Source: Drosophila miranda (lineage: Eukaryota; Arthropoda; Insecta; Diptera; Drosophilidae). From it: a stretch of 64,000 nucleotides of DNA. The position numbers were made by a program, and so were the translations under genes. This document shows positions 38,185 to 50,519 of this stretch, piece after piece. The stretch's first letter is position 1. The number at the start of each line of letters is the position of its first letter. Below the pieces are notes generated by a model that saw nothing but the letters and a program-made list of their open reading frames with translations, was not told the DNA's origin and did not search any database. The DNA lies in NCBI RefSeq assembly GCF_003369915.1, contig NC_046674.1, forward strand, positions 8,184,001 through 8,248,000. The letters are read 5' to 3'.

Positions 38185-38455
38185 GAAATAAGATGAACCC
38201 GGGGCTATCGAAACCCTGGAACATCTCATCTGAACTGCCCGGCTCTCTCACGGGCAAGGTTAAGATACCTGGGCGCCCCGGCGCTGACATCATTAAGAGG
38301 ACGCCAAGGGAAAGTAGCTTCCTTGTTAAAAACACCTCGATTTTCGAGGACTTTCAAACCTCATAAGCACTCCCGCGACGATTCATACCCCCTCATCCGG
38401 ATAACTAAGGACCATACTGGCCTATGGTCCCCGTGAGAGCCCCCCTAATCAGACA
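38185..38455. other. GC-rich island with three perfect hairpins
   Basis: A stretch clearly richer in G and C than its surroundings. It holds TGCCCG/CGGGCA (38236–38256, 9-nt loop), CCTCGA/TCGAGG (38335–38349, 3-nt loop) and GGACCATA/TATGGTCC (38409–38430, 6-nt loop). A frame of about 120 codons ends at 38366 but resembles nothing I know. It could be a fragment of a transposable element, a structured noncoding RNA or a chance cluster. Confidence 0.3.
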
Positions 38456-39290
38456 CTCTCACACAAAAGAGATATGTGTAGAGAGAATGCGGTAACGTAA
38501 TCGGTAGGGAACCAAATGCCCAGCCAAGTTATATTAAATAATTATTACGAATTGAAGCGCAAACGCATCAATCAATCACCCTATTTCATATTCCACAGCT
38601 GCGAAAGGAACGAACCTTTTTGTTATTCCCCTTGGGTCCCTGCTGGCGAAATACATCAAATTTGTTGAGAGCCGTAAATTTACTTTAAATAGAACGAACT
38701 CTGTGAAATATAGTCTCTCAGCAAAAACAGCTGTGGATGTAACTAAAAAGAGACCAAAAGACACTTACATATCCATCCATGGTTATTCGTATCAATGATT
38801 TAGAACGGTACCCATCAAAAACATATCGTAACAGCATTAGACACATTGTCATGTGGGCAATAATCACATACATTGTACATATGCCAGCTAGCACTTTCAT
38901 GAACTTGCCATGGTAACCAGAACAACCAAGTGGAATAAATTGCCAAGCAAATGTATTTTTGGGGCACACACGCAACAAGGCGACAGCAAACTAAATCTAA
39001 TTGTTACCCAAACATTGTCACGTAAATTTAGAGCCTTGTCCAGACAAGGCCCCACAATCAGCATCGGCCACACATCCCTACATCTAACAAATGCAATGAC
39101 TAGGAGATACTTGTATTCAGTTTTAGTGGCTACGCAGGCACTAGCACCGGCACCCCCAATCAATAGCCATTCAACTAGAAATTTAGGAATTGTCCGGAAA
39201 TTTCCATGTGGAAAATGCAACTGCAGAGCTTTATTAGCTGTAACCGAATATTTGTGCACATAGAGATGTTATTGTAATTGGGACACGGCA

Positions 39291-42200
39291 CTAGGAGCAG
39301 AGGTCTTCGATTGATTCGCCTTGGAGTAGTAGGCGTTGTTCCTGCTTGTTCTTTTTGGTGCCGCTCTTGCCGCCTGTGGCTTTGCCACGCCTCCGGTTGA
39401 GCACACCGTCTGTTTCGTCCATCATTCGAAGGATTGTTGTCTGAAAACCAGGTTATTAGTGTATTTATATCTACAAATCCCTCCCTCTCTCATTACCTGA
39501 TCTGAACAGTCCAGTGGGGCAACAGATATATCTCGCACGGCCCTGAACTTGCCCACATTGTTGAGGTGTTCGTTCTCCAGCCTAAAATAGTTCCAAATGA
39601 AGCGACGGAAAACCTCCAGGGGACTGAGAATGGTCATCATTACATCACCCTCAATGTAGCCAGCCTCGATGAGGCTCATGGACAGGGTCCAGCTGAAGCG
39701 CAATATTAAATCCTCAATTATGCCAAAGTAGTAGAACCACTGTGGGGGGGAGTGAGGGATAATGAATGCATTGAATTATTTTCTTACATGCCATTTGGCC
39801 AAATATTTATCGTGGCCATTATTTGTTCCCCATCCACTGGGGATACCAGACACCAGACTCACCGTCGATGAATAAACGATTTCCTCACGCAAGAATCGAT
39901 TGTCGCCCGCCTTGGAGTCGAATAGACCCCAGTCCATTTTGATGTCCCATGTGTAGGCGTAGCAGGATGAGAAAATTGCTGCCGTAATCCAGCAATAGAA
40001 CCATGGATTCTCCTTCGATAGGGGATAGGTATCTGCAAGTCGGTGACAGACGGAAGGTGAGAGAGAGATGCTACGTGCTCGAAGGCCAAATAAAATCTTC
40101 ATGAATTTGAGGTTGACCATGAAGATAGCATTAATTGGCACCTCCTAAACAACACGCATAAAGTGTGCCTGTGCGTGTGGTCCTGGATGAGTTCCTAATG
40201 AACTTGGGGCTCGTATGTATATACATATGTACCGTACCCGTATAATGAATCCACTTACCCGTTGTCGTATGATATTTGTGGGCGAAAATTACCACAAAGA
40301 ATGATGTGGCGTACTTCGCTGCGTTGACTAGATGCGGAAACGACTCTTTCGTGTCGCGATACCGACGTATGCACTGGGCGAAGCGGAAATAGGCGGGCAG
40401 GATGGCCACAATGGGATGGAGCAGGGAGACGTATTGCACGCAGTGGCTGCCATCTTATGGGAGGAATGAGAAAAAAATCAAAGTTAATTGATAATAAGGA
40501 CATCGAGCAGCTCCATTTATCCACTCACCCTTCCCCGCCTTTTGCCATGTGGGACTGCGACCGAAGAAGCATATCAAGAAGGGTATATCCAGAAAGGCCG
40601 GAACCATGCTGTTTAGCTGATCGGCCAGCCAAAAGTCTGCGAAATTCACAAAGCAAAAGGGGGCCATGATCACGCGTATGAGTACCCGCAACGCCCAGTA
40701 CCGAGCCTCGTGATGGAACGTCCTCGTCGGATTCAGTAGAAAGGCAACCATCAGAATGTAGAGTATCAAGGGAGCCGCATACTGTGGAATGCCCAGGGGA
40801 TCGCAGAAGATGTAGCTGAGCACACAACAGGCCCATATCACGCCGAATACCGAAGCCACCTCCATGATGTTTTGTTCGGACAGGTGATTGCGCGGATCCA
40901 GCTCAAATATCAGCACATGATTCACCCCCGAAGACCGCCACCCATAAACATTTACGCCCCAGAGGAAGAGGCACTCGATGATTAGGAATGGAGCTCGGAA
41001 CATTCGAAGACCAACACGCCAGTTCTCGCCAAAGCCGTAGAACATGGCTGCAATCACAACCGTTATGAAGAGCACCACAAAGGCGCCGGAAAAGAGGCCC
41101 ACCTTGAAGGTGGTCCATGGGCTCTGCTGTTCTCCCAGGGGTGGAACTCTCAGTCGCTTCATCGCCCTCTGTCGGTCTCCGCCTTCGATGTCCTGGGTGA
41201 CGGCCTGCTCCGTCTCCTGGATGAGCCGATCGATGTCTTTGTTCGTATAGAAATGCGCTGCCTCCACATGATCGGTGCGCCACCGTGCCCCATAATCCAC
41301 GCTAAGCAATTTGTCGTGCTTCTTGAGAATCTTGCGGAAACCCGTGAAATTGAGATTCTGATAGTTCTGGAGCAGTATCAGGCCCAGATAGAACTCGCTA
41401 AATGCCAACTTGAGATCCTGTAACTTGCGTGCCGGCACATTCTTCTTGCCCAGTGGCGTGCGTCGCTTCCAGGCCGGCAGCTTCTTCGGATGGCCCATTT
41501 CAAGGGCCTCGGTCAGCTCGCTGCGCAGATTGCCATATTTGCGTGTAGCCTCGGCCATCTTCTCCGAGTAGAATGTGTTGATCTTGGCCAGCTCTCGGTC
41601 GCAGTAGTGGAAGAACTCCTCATCGAATTTGGCAAAGTACCTCGTGACCATCTCACGCTCCACCAGCTCTGCGGATGGCGATTGCTCGATGGCGGCATAC
41701 AGCATGGCCTTCATTTCCTAGTAACACGAAGGGGAGTATACTAATGATATAGATCGCAATTCCTCTTGGTTTTGCTCGAACTTATCATCAGTGATGGGAA
41801 AAGCAGGGAGATAAAGAGAGGAACCACGAGCGCTAGCTGTGTTCTAATGTTGATTCTTTCACTTAGTTTGTCTTCTTTTGACCTAATGTTTAATCTGTTT
41901 CCATTTTTCATTCTTTAACATTTTTTTACATCTGTTTACAGACGTTCTCTCTCGCTCCACTTAGCCAGAGTGCGCACATTGCACGAGAAAGAGCGAGAGA
42001 GAAAATGGGTTTCTTCATTCTGGCTATAATAATGATCCGATCTGATTTAGATTCGGCGATCTGGTAGATATGGTGGAAAAAAACTGTATTCAGTGTGATA
42101 TCAAGGGGGCAGCACACAAAATTTGGTTTCTCTAGCTCTCATAGAACTCTCTTAAGACCAGTCGTCAAACAAGACGAACAGACAGAAAAAGCTATATCGA

Positions 42201-42771
42201 CTTGGCTATTGATGCTGATCTAGGATATATATACTTTATGGGGTCGGAATTGTTTCCGTTTGGCTGTTACACACATCCACACAACCACGAAACCAATATA
42301 GCTCTATACTCTTTGAATACCACGTATAAAAAGCAACACATCCAGTGGAACATCCAGTCTATCGTATAACTTTTCTCACTCACTGTCCCTATTCAACAAC
42401 TTTTGCTCTCCTTCATCTACTCTTTTGCCACATTTTCTTTCACCGTCTTTTCCGCCCTGCTCCCCCTGCTTTTCCCGAGGAAACACTTTTGTTTACGTCC
42501 AAGGCAAGCACAACAGAAGACATCTGTCAAAAAGCTCAACGATTTGAAAGTTGTACGCCTGCGCCAAGTTTGCCGCGCGCCAAAAGCTGTCACTGACAGC
42601 TGCAGTGACAGCCAGGAAAGCACACCACTCACTCGCCCCACAGATACAGATTTTTCCGCACTTGGCCACTTTTGGACCTGATGAGAAATTTGCGCCTTTT
42701 ACCTCATAGCTAATATATTGCTTACGCCACTCGGGCGTTATGTGGGCCGTCAAGTGCTCGGCAAACTTCAT
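39291..42771 (-). CDS. PXo: SPX/EXS-domain phosphate transporter (XPR1 homolog)
   Basis: This family (XPR1, yeast Syg1) moves inorganic phosphate across membranes and senses inositol pyrophosphates with its SPX domain. The Drosophila member PXo is reported to load phosphate into internal multilamellar bodies. Six exons (42771–42703, 41717–40529, 40453–40259, 40032–39863, 39739–39497, 39440–39291) give 671 residues. The SPX domain occupies about residues 1–180 ([29 protein letters not shown] helix). Eight or more hydrophobic segments and the EXS domain follow, with [34 protein letters not shown] and [14 protein letters not shown]. The tail is basic and ends with EQRLLL, a fit to the acidic dileucine sorting motif. 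The 985-bp first intron contains a DINE-1-like insertion. The exact D. melanogaster equivalence (CG10483) is from recall. Confidence 0.9.
41937..42335 (-). mobile_element. INE-1/DINE-1-like Helitron-derived element (copy A)
   Basis: Reading on the minus strand, the block begins with a degenerate TATAC…ACTC-type head near 42330. It then has the hallmark TTCCGACCCCATAAAGTATATATA (about 42230–42255), an ATCAATAGCC block, and a TGATATCACACTGAAT block. It ends in GA/CT-rich sequence with TCGTGCAATGTGCGCACTCTG. These match copy B at 56.9 kb block for block, which also defines the ends. It is non-autonomous with no coding capacity, and sits inside the first intron of PXo in the same orientation as the gene. 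The family name is by recall of the INE-1 head. Confidence 0.7.
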
Positions 42772-44323
42772 CTTGGGATGATGGTCTCAGTAAATGCTGC
42801 ACTGCATCCGCATCGGTCAGAACGGGGAACGCGAACGAGAGCGAGGACGTTGGCTCTCCAAACGCACGTTTTCACCTAAACATCACAACTGGGGCAAAAG
42901 TTCTTGGATGTTGGTCCAAAGGCATCGCTAGGGGGACCAAGGCGGGAAAGCTCTTTTTCGATATGTAAATGACTTTTCTCTTTGTTATTGCCCGCTCATT
43001 CCGTTTTCAATGTCAACAATCACAAAAGCTTATTCAAAATATTGACTTCAAAAATGGATTAAATTATCTAAACCGATGTGCAGAATGCGGTTTTAGTTTC
43101 AATATAAGAGACATTTTTTTTTATGAATTTCCATTTCCTTCGATTTTCAGTTGAACACTATAATTTCCCAAGTAATTAGCAACGGCTATTAAAATGTACA
43201 TAAATAAGTAGATGCGATAATTGCGAATATAATCTTGTACTAGGAAAACCTTCGGACTGGCCAAGCGTTCAGTAATACTCAGATTAATGTGAAATTTTTC
43301 TATAGCTGATAGTTATAATTAGACCCCTACCTTTTATGGTCTTACTCTTTTGTAATCGGGTTCCCATGCAGCTATTGCAATCAGCAATGCGATTGCTGAA
43401 ATTATTCTGAACAGAAACTTGTTTATAATCATATAATACTCGTATAAAAGGTGTGTTTATCTGCTCACCTTTAATCTCTTTTAATCATCTAATGATTTGA
43501 AATACTGTTAATAAATCTTATATGATTAAAGTACCCCTCTGATAGAGGTATTAAATAAAATGAAAATAAAATAATAAAATTAATATACAATTTTAGAACA
43601 ATTTCGCATCATATGTACAAGTATCAAAATATACTGATCTTAGGGGTACCAACATAAACAATGGGCTCAGTAAATAGCTTCAAAGCTGAGGGACTCAATG
43701 TAGCTCTGAAAGGGTACAACAAAATGATCGCAGTAGACTAAGCATGTCATATCGACTCGAAGCAAACCACAGAGATTTGCCACAAACTAGATCAATAGCT
43801 CTACAAAATTCTTTTAAGTTCCCATAGAAGTCGTACAATATACGTCTAAACGACTCACCACAGCAGTAGCGGTAATAAAAACTGATTCCCGATTCATAAG
43901 GAATGCCAGAGGCCCCAAGAGAGAGGCGGTAGGTGGGGGTATGTGTTTTCTCTGCTTGCTCTGCTTATCGCAATTGACGGGGGTTTCTTTGCTCTGCCCC
44001 CCCGCACAGACCAGTATCGTAAGCTCTCACTATCTCTCTTTCGCTAGGGATTGTGTGCTGTATTTTATATTGATTGAAGAACAGGCCCGCGCTCGTTGCC
44101 CCCCACCCGCATCGAGTCATTTACATGATCACATTGGAACAAGCGGACCAGAGTGCACAGTCGTGAACGCTCTGTGGCTGTCAGTCGCTGATTAGCCCGC
44201 ACACTGGAAAGATCACTCTGCACTGGAGTACTACGAGTCCGAAAAGTCGAAGTCACACCGGTGCAACACTTCTAGCACTAGCGGATGCGATAAGGAAGGA
44301 AATCAGTTGGGTAAACTGTATGA
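42772..44323. other. Intergenic region between PXo and CRAL-TRIO gene
   Basis: This divergent spacer contains an AT-rich middle (43.1–43.7 kb). No gene, RNA or mobile element was recognised. The PXo promoter should lie in its first few hundred bases. Confidence 0.4.
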
Positions 44324-44356
44324 TATAAATCGAAGGAAAAGTGTCAGCGATCATTC
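44324..44356 (+). promoter_or_regulatory. TATA box and initiator of the CRAL-TRIO gene
   Basis: TATAAAT lies at 44324–44330 and an initiator-like TCATTC at 44350–44355, about 26–30 bp apart, the normal spacing. The coding start follows at 44386, which implies a leader of about 30 nt. Confidence 0.45.
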
Positions 44357-44385
44357 ATTCAGCTGGTAGAACCCCAAGAAGCACA

Positions 44386-45237
44386 ATGACCAAAGGAGTA
44401 CTTCCAACAGCCGAGCAGGTTAATGAGGTTAAGACACGGTTTCTCCAGAAACTAGAGTCGGAGCCGCCAGCAGGTGAGCGAAAATCCAGCAACGATTTAC
44501 CAGTTACCCAATTCTAAACGTCTCCCCTTCAGATGCCTTTCTTCCTGAGGATCTGAAGCGCATCACCGACAACGACTTGTGGGTCACAAAGCTGCTGGAG
44601 GCCTTTGACCTCGATGTGGAGAAGACCCTTAACCGACTTTGGGAAAACTTGGCTTGGCGCCAGAGCTACGGAGTATATAACATTAACGAGAGCAATGTGA
44701 ACCAGGAATATCTGCACGACGGCTCGATCTATGCACACAACAAGGACAAGGAGGGCAAGCCTTTGCTCATTCTCAGCCTGAAGAAGCACTCGAAGAGCAA
44801 GAGCCTGGACGATCTCCTGCGCCTTGTCGTATTTTGGATTGAGCGCATTCACCGCGAGAACGACCTCGAAAAGATAACCATCTTCATGGACATGACTGGC
44901 TCTGGGCTGGGCAACATGGACTTGGACTTTATTAAGAGCATCATTAATATGTTTGAGGCCAACTATCCTTACGTGCCCAACTATATCCTCGTGCACGAAC
45001 TGCCCTTCCTGCTAAATGGTAAGTTTTAGGATTCTTTTTGTCAGATATGACTTGAAATAATGCCAATATTTGGCTTCCTTCTCAGCTGCCTTCAAACTTG
45101 TCAAGACCTTCCTGCCTGCCAAAGCCCTGGAGATCCTGCGCGTCACCAGCAAGAAGGATATCACCGAGTATGTGGACAAGGACAACTGCCTGAAGCTGTG
45201 GGGCGGCAATGACGATTACGAGTACAAATTCGAATAG
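44386..45237 (+). CDS. CG32407: Single-domain CRAL-TRIO (Sec14-like) protein
   Basis: A 241-residue protein made almost wholly of one CRAL-TRIO lipid-binding fold. Exons are 44386–44473, 44533–45018 and 45086–45237 (phase 1 at both junctions). Key blocks are NRLWENLAWRQSYG, the NQEYL strand, the DKEGKPLLIL core strand, the TIFMDMTGSGL β-strand/turn, and KDNCLKLWGG near the C-terminus. It has no signal peptide, MSP domain or membrane anchor, so it should be soluble in the cytosol. Its neighbour has the same exon 2 length (486 nt), the same phases and the same blocks plus an MSP domain and anchor. The two are therefore a local duplication. Ligand unknown. The D. melanogaster name is from recall of gene order. 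Confidence 0.85.
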
Positions 45238-45961
45238 AAACAACCTCACATTTAATCCCAAACTCACATAAACCTCAAACTGTATAAGAGAGTGTAAATA
45301 ATACGATATTTATTGCCTGAGATACTAATTACTGATTACCGATGGTTTCCCTATTCCAACACCCATCAAAGTACAGAGCTTTCGAAATGATAAAAAAAAG
45401 CTGAGCGAGCTTTGACTCGAAGCTAATTGAAATGCAGCTGAGCATTCGCTCGCCTACGATCACGTTCTATTGCAGAGGCACGGGCTGGAGCTGGGACAGA
45501 GGCAGAGGCAGAGGCTTGCTACTGCCCTTTTGGGATGCCTCCCATCCCATCGGGTGTATTGTGGTGGTGCTCCACATTCGCCTCGCACGCCAGTTGACTC
45601 CCAACGACTGGCGATCGTTGATAGCCCTGTCGACACCGTTAGCCAGTAACCTGCACGCGCTCGGGGAACGCACTTGCACATAGCTCTCGCACAGGCCTGG
45701 TCGGTGATTTGTCGCTTACAATATAAGCACAATAGTTGTTGGTGCCTGTTAACAACTTATTGATTGGCAGGCTGAAATCTAATCACACATTTCAGTGGGC
45801 AGTGAAAGTGGATTACGATTACTGATTAGACAGAAACGCGATTAGAGTAGAGCACAGAAATAGAATCAGTGCTTGCTGGAAGTAGAGTTCAATGTTCAGT
45901 CTATCGACAGTCGTGGTTGGTTTCGAGTGCGGATTTTAACCGATTTTTACCCGTTTGCATC
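45238..45961. other. Spacer with the MOSPD2-like promoter
   Basis: This holds the 3' UTR of the CRAL-TRIO gene (an ATAATACGATATTTATT region near 45300) and the promoter of the downstream gene. An initiator-like TTCAGT lies at about 45895. No TATA box was found. Confidence 0.35.
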
Positions 45962-48900
45962 ATGGGCGTTAAAGTCAAGGAAGTGACCCCGGCGCAGATT
46001 GAGGAACTGCGCGAAAAGTTCAACAGCAAATATGCCACAACACCGCCAGCAGGTGAGATAATACTTAAGTACCAGCCGGATACAAAGTGCAACGTACATA
46101 CATAAGTATCTGTGACTAATGGATTTGATGTGCTTGTGCCTATATTGTAAACTCTGTTTCATATACAAATGTATAAATACATACATATATGTACATATGT
46201 GACAGGTTTTTCGACAGACATATATGAACGTATAATAACTAGAATTATTGCAGTTTCGGTGAATCTTTTGTTTATAATCGTATCCCGCAGGGCAAACGAG
46301 TCGGTTTGATCATATTTTACCGGACATTTTTGCCTAACTGAATAAATATACATAGAGATCTGACTGCAATCCACTGAAAGCTGAGTTTGTTTGAACTTGA
46401 ACTTGAAAATCTAGCTATGGCTACCTAAATAGTTAAATATATAGTGGAATGGGGCTTATGTACATATATAAGCTATTTTCCTCGGGTCAACTAGCCCTGT
46501 AATTTGAGGTTCTCAGGCGATACCAAAGAAACCTGAGATCACAACGAGATCAGAACATTAACTAAGCTTATCACTCCGTATAAACAGAGATATTTTTTGT
46601 CAATATTTGCTTACATTATCGCTCTGTATTCGGAGATAAGAATTGTAGAATCGTTAAAATCATTTAATATAAACAGAAATATGCTTGTAATACGCTTCCC
46701 AGCTCCTTTCCATCCGGTTGACATTGATCGCATACGCAATGATCATGTCTGGCTGCAGCGATTCCTGGAAATGTATGATTTGGATATGGAGGCGTCCATG
46801 AACAAGCTATGGGAAACCTGCACCTGGCGAGAGTCGTACGGGGCAAATGATCTGGACGAGAGTAAATTGAACCAAGAATATCTGAAGGAGGGCTCCGTGT
46901 TTATCCACAGCAGCGATGTGGATGGAAAGCCGTTGTTGGTTTTCCGCGTCAGGTTGCACAGTAAATCCAAGAGTCTGGACGAACTAATTCGCATTGTGAT
47001 CTACTGGGTGGAGAGGACCCAGTGGGAGAAGCACATGACACAGGTGACCATATTCTTCGACATGGCGGGCACGGGCCTGGCCACCCTGGATCTAGACTTT
47101 GTGAAGCGCATTGTGGAGACCTTTAAGATGTACTACCCCAATGCCCTTAACTATATATTGGTGTTTGAGCTGGCCTGGGTGCTGAACGGTAAGTAATCAA
47201 CTTTGAACTTTCACCTAGACACTAAACAATACATTCTGCTTCACCACCTTAGCTGCCTTTAAGGTTATCAAGGCCTTGCTGCCGCCCAAAGCGGTTGAGA
47301 TTCTGAAAATGATATCGAAAAAGGACATCGGCCAGTACATTTCCAAGGACAACTGCCTGGCCAGCTGGGGTGGCAGTGACAACTATGAGTTCAGCTTTGT
47401 GGCCGAAACGAAGCAGGTGGTGGCATCCAAGCCGGTCGCCAGCTCCGACGACGACCAGCTCGGCCTGGGTGGGGACAAGAAGGTGAGTGAACCACGAGAC
47501 ACACAGAGACATCAAGCACAACAAAATCTCGAACAGTGTCCGGCTATTGGGAGTGTTCCATTTGGATTAAGCCGGAAAATGTTGGGGTCTTCTAATTGCT
47601 TTTCTGACCTGCCGGGTCCGGCACGCTAGCGACCTTTAGCTTTCTCCATAATTGATTTACATTCTCGGTGTGTACTATTGTATTGATTTAGGGTGCGCTG
47701 CTTGCGTGTCCTGCGTGTGTTGACGCCGCCTGTCCGAAAGGAACGCTCTTCCCCAGTAGCCGGACACTGAGAGAAAAATATGGATAGAAGCCTATTGTTG
47801 AGACTTTTGCTTTAGGAATAGCTCGCAAATATTCCCACAGTGTATTGTTTGGTTGGAGGCACACATTAATGGCGCTATTAATAGTCATTTATTTCACATA
47901 TGTATGTATTGTTAAACTTTCGCTTTCTGGCTAGGGTCGGCGGTCAGCGGAGCGCCAAGCGTAAACCATTGACCCTTAAAAAGTAGAACACTCATATATG
48001 GAAATATGTTAAATAGGGTATTCCCATAGGGAGAATTACACCATTCCCATACGCAATACACCAAACATTCTACATCCACACACACACACGCACTTATGTA
48101 TGCTATCCCCATTTATTGCTTGCACCCCACTCATTTGTAATTGCACTTTCATTCGCTTTCAGTTTCAATTCATTTTCCGAGAGACCGAAGCAACAGCTGG
48201 AAGAAGCTGATCGCACAACGGAGAGGAGAAGGAGGAACAACCACCAGCTGTGCTTTGTCCAAAAGCTCCCGTGTCAGCTTTCTTTTGTGCTTTTTCATTT
48301 GTGTTTCGCGGCGACAGCGTCGTCACCATCTAGTCTTTTTTTTATTTCAACGCAACCTCATTTTAACGTTACGCTCTTCAATTGTTTCAAATCTGTGTCT
48401 TCATGTGCATCTGCGGTGTTTAATGTTTAATATTAATTAACAAATAAGAAAAGAGGAAGAGCAGAAATCAAGAGGCGGATGCTGCATTGCTATACACTAT
48501 ACACCCAATTGATATTCATTCTTAAGCCAACATGCCCAGGGTAGGTACAGAGCGTCTGCATTGGTATGTGTTTGGTACGGTGAACTCGCGCTAAATTATT
48601 TGGCATCATTGTTTGGTGCGGTGTTTAAAATAAAACGTGTATTATCATATGCATCTCAACGGATTTAGTACCATGAGTGAAAGAATTTCAATAAAAGGCT
48701 TCAATTTCTCATTGTATGGCGTGTTTACTGTCTGGTCTGTGAGTGATCATGTGTTGTTTACGTGTAATGCAAAGCCATAGTGAATCGAATTGTAATTCAA
48801 CACCCATTTCGCCTTCGATATTTTGATATGGAGGTCTTCTGTTTATACAGTTTAAACAAAAGAACGTATTGTTTAAAAATCCATCCCGTTGATTTTTTTA

Positions 48901-50519
48901 ATCGGAGGCTCCAGAACTGGTTTGAATTGAACTACAAACTAGCTCCAAAATAGGCACTAATGTGCTAACGCTTTGCATAAATTCCCTAACGCGCTGCAAC
49001 CGCTAGAGCTGGCCAAGTTGTCGATGGATCTGTAGAAACAAATCGGTTACTAAATACATACTATAAATGCATATTTAATCAAAAATCTCAATCTGTCTGG
49101 ATATAAATTAAGCGTAAGTGATGACAAAGAACAACATACGTAAGTGGAAGTGTCCAGAGCAGGGGAAATACCTCTGCGTACATTGATAGACCATATAAAG
49201 ATGTCATTATTGTCGCACCCTGGCCGTCAGTATCCGTATCCTCCGGCTTTGTTAGTTTTAGAATGCCAAATAAACCGATTTACGAGATGGCCTCCACAAT
49301 ACAAGTGGAACCTTCGTTGATGCGAACTCAAGGGTTCTATAGATGGGGGAAAGACGAGTGAGGGCTCTTGGAAAAAATGCCATTGCCAAGCACGTTCGAC
49401 ACAAAAAGCCTACCGACCAGTGGGTGGAATAAGTACGCAAAAAGAATGAGAGGGGGCGTCAACGACCATTTCCATGAGCAGCCATTCTAACTTGTTCTCT
49501 GTAATCGACAGGTACACTTTGCCAAAATCGCTCCCATGGTGCTGAAGGAGTCCAACATCGGAGACATGCACACCCCAACAGAGGGTAAGAATATGAATCA
49601 ATCTTTTGGGAAAATTATCAAATCGAAAATCAACCTGAACTGCTTATTGTGTCATTGTAGTATTTGAGTTCTCCTCATTTCAGTTGAATCTTTCGAGCTG
49701 TTTCAAAATTTTTTTTATTACTAGAAACATTTTAGATTACAAAGTTTTAAATTACACACATTTATATATTATTCTATAAGCAGGCATGTTGCAACTAGAG
49801 CAGAAGGAATTTGTCAACTTCAATCAGAAAAATGCGGAGGCCACGGTGAACTTCAAGTGCATCTCCCAGAAGCCAGTGACCTATAAGGTAAGTTGGTCGC
49901 GTCCCAAGCCCCGAAGCGTTGATTTAATCTATTTCGCCCATATTCAGATACAAACCACATCGCCAGAAAAGTTCCGAGTGCGTCCACGATGCGGCATCAT
50001 ATCGCCCAACGAGAAGGCCGAAATAAGCATCTGGCTAAAGTCGGAATACAAACTGAGCGAAGATAGCAAAGACAAATTCCTGGTGATGGCCATGATAGTC
50101 CCTGGAACGTGCGGTGGAGCAGATGTGGCAGAGCTGTGGCGGAACAAATGCACAGGTGGCCCGGAAATAGAACAGCATCGTCTGGTCTGTCGCTTTGAGA
50201 ATTCAGCATCCAAATGCGCAGGCAAGGCGAGCACAGCAACTTTGGACTGTGCAAAGGGTGGAAAACCGGACGTAAGAAACAAAGTTAATGGCCAGCTAAG
50301 ATTGTGTGGTAACCCGTTTACTTATTGCAGTTACAGGACCAGGTCAAGGCACTGTCCAGGCGCGTTAAGGTTGGAAATTTCGTCCAGTATTTAACGTTGC
50401 TTCTGGTACTGTTGCTGTACGCTGCTGTCGGATTTTTGTTTTTTGAACATTACTATCCAGTTGGTCCCGGCAGCTGCGGCAAGCAATCTGGCGCTTTTTG
50501 CCCCAATAAGCGCAAATAA
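45962..50519 (+). CDS. CG33523: MOSPD2-like ER-anchored CRAL-TRIO/MSP tether
   Basis: Human MOSPD2 sits in the ER membrane and binds FFAT motifs of proteins on other organelles to build contact sites. Seven exons (45962–46052, 46703–47188, 47253–47482, 49512–49584, 49784–49887, 49948–50271, 50331–50519) give 498 residues in frame. The CRAL-TRIO domain covers about residues 31–250. The MSP domain covers about 294–400, with LEQKEFVNF and the FFAT-groove signature IQTTSPEKFRVRPRCGIISP. A coiled stretch and a transmembrane helix lie at about 452–474, before a short Cys-containing lumenal tail ending in KRK. The domain order fits MOSPD2. The 2-kb third intron could hide alternative exons. The frame stays open past the stop (see next entry). 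Confidence 0.88.
47483..49511 (+). other. Long intron of the MOSPD2-like gene
   Basis: This is a 2-kb intron between the CRAL-TRIO and MSP coding exons. One acceptor-like site at about 47691 opens a phase-compatible frame of about 31 codons, and one at about 48163 opens 15 codons. Either could serve as an alternative last exon giving a CRAL-TRIO-only isoform, but evidence is weak. Nothing else was recognised. Confidence 0.35.

Noticed and set aside
38007-38366. Plus-strand frame of 119 codons in the GC-rich island
   Set aside because: No similarity to any protein I know, and the first half lies in AT-rich, repeat-like sequence; kept only as part of the island finding.
47691-48430. Possible alternative last exons in the long MOSPD2-like intron
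   Set aside because: Acceptor-like sites open only 31 and 15 codons in the required phase. The more coding-looking frame at 48.16 kb is out of phase with the upstream donor.
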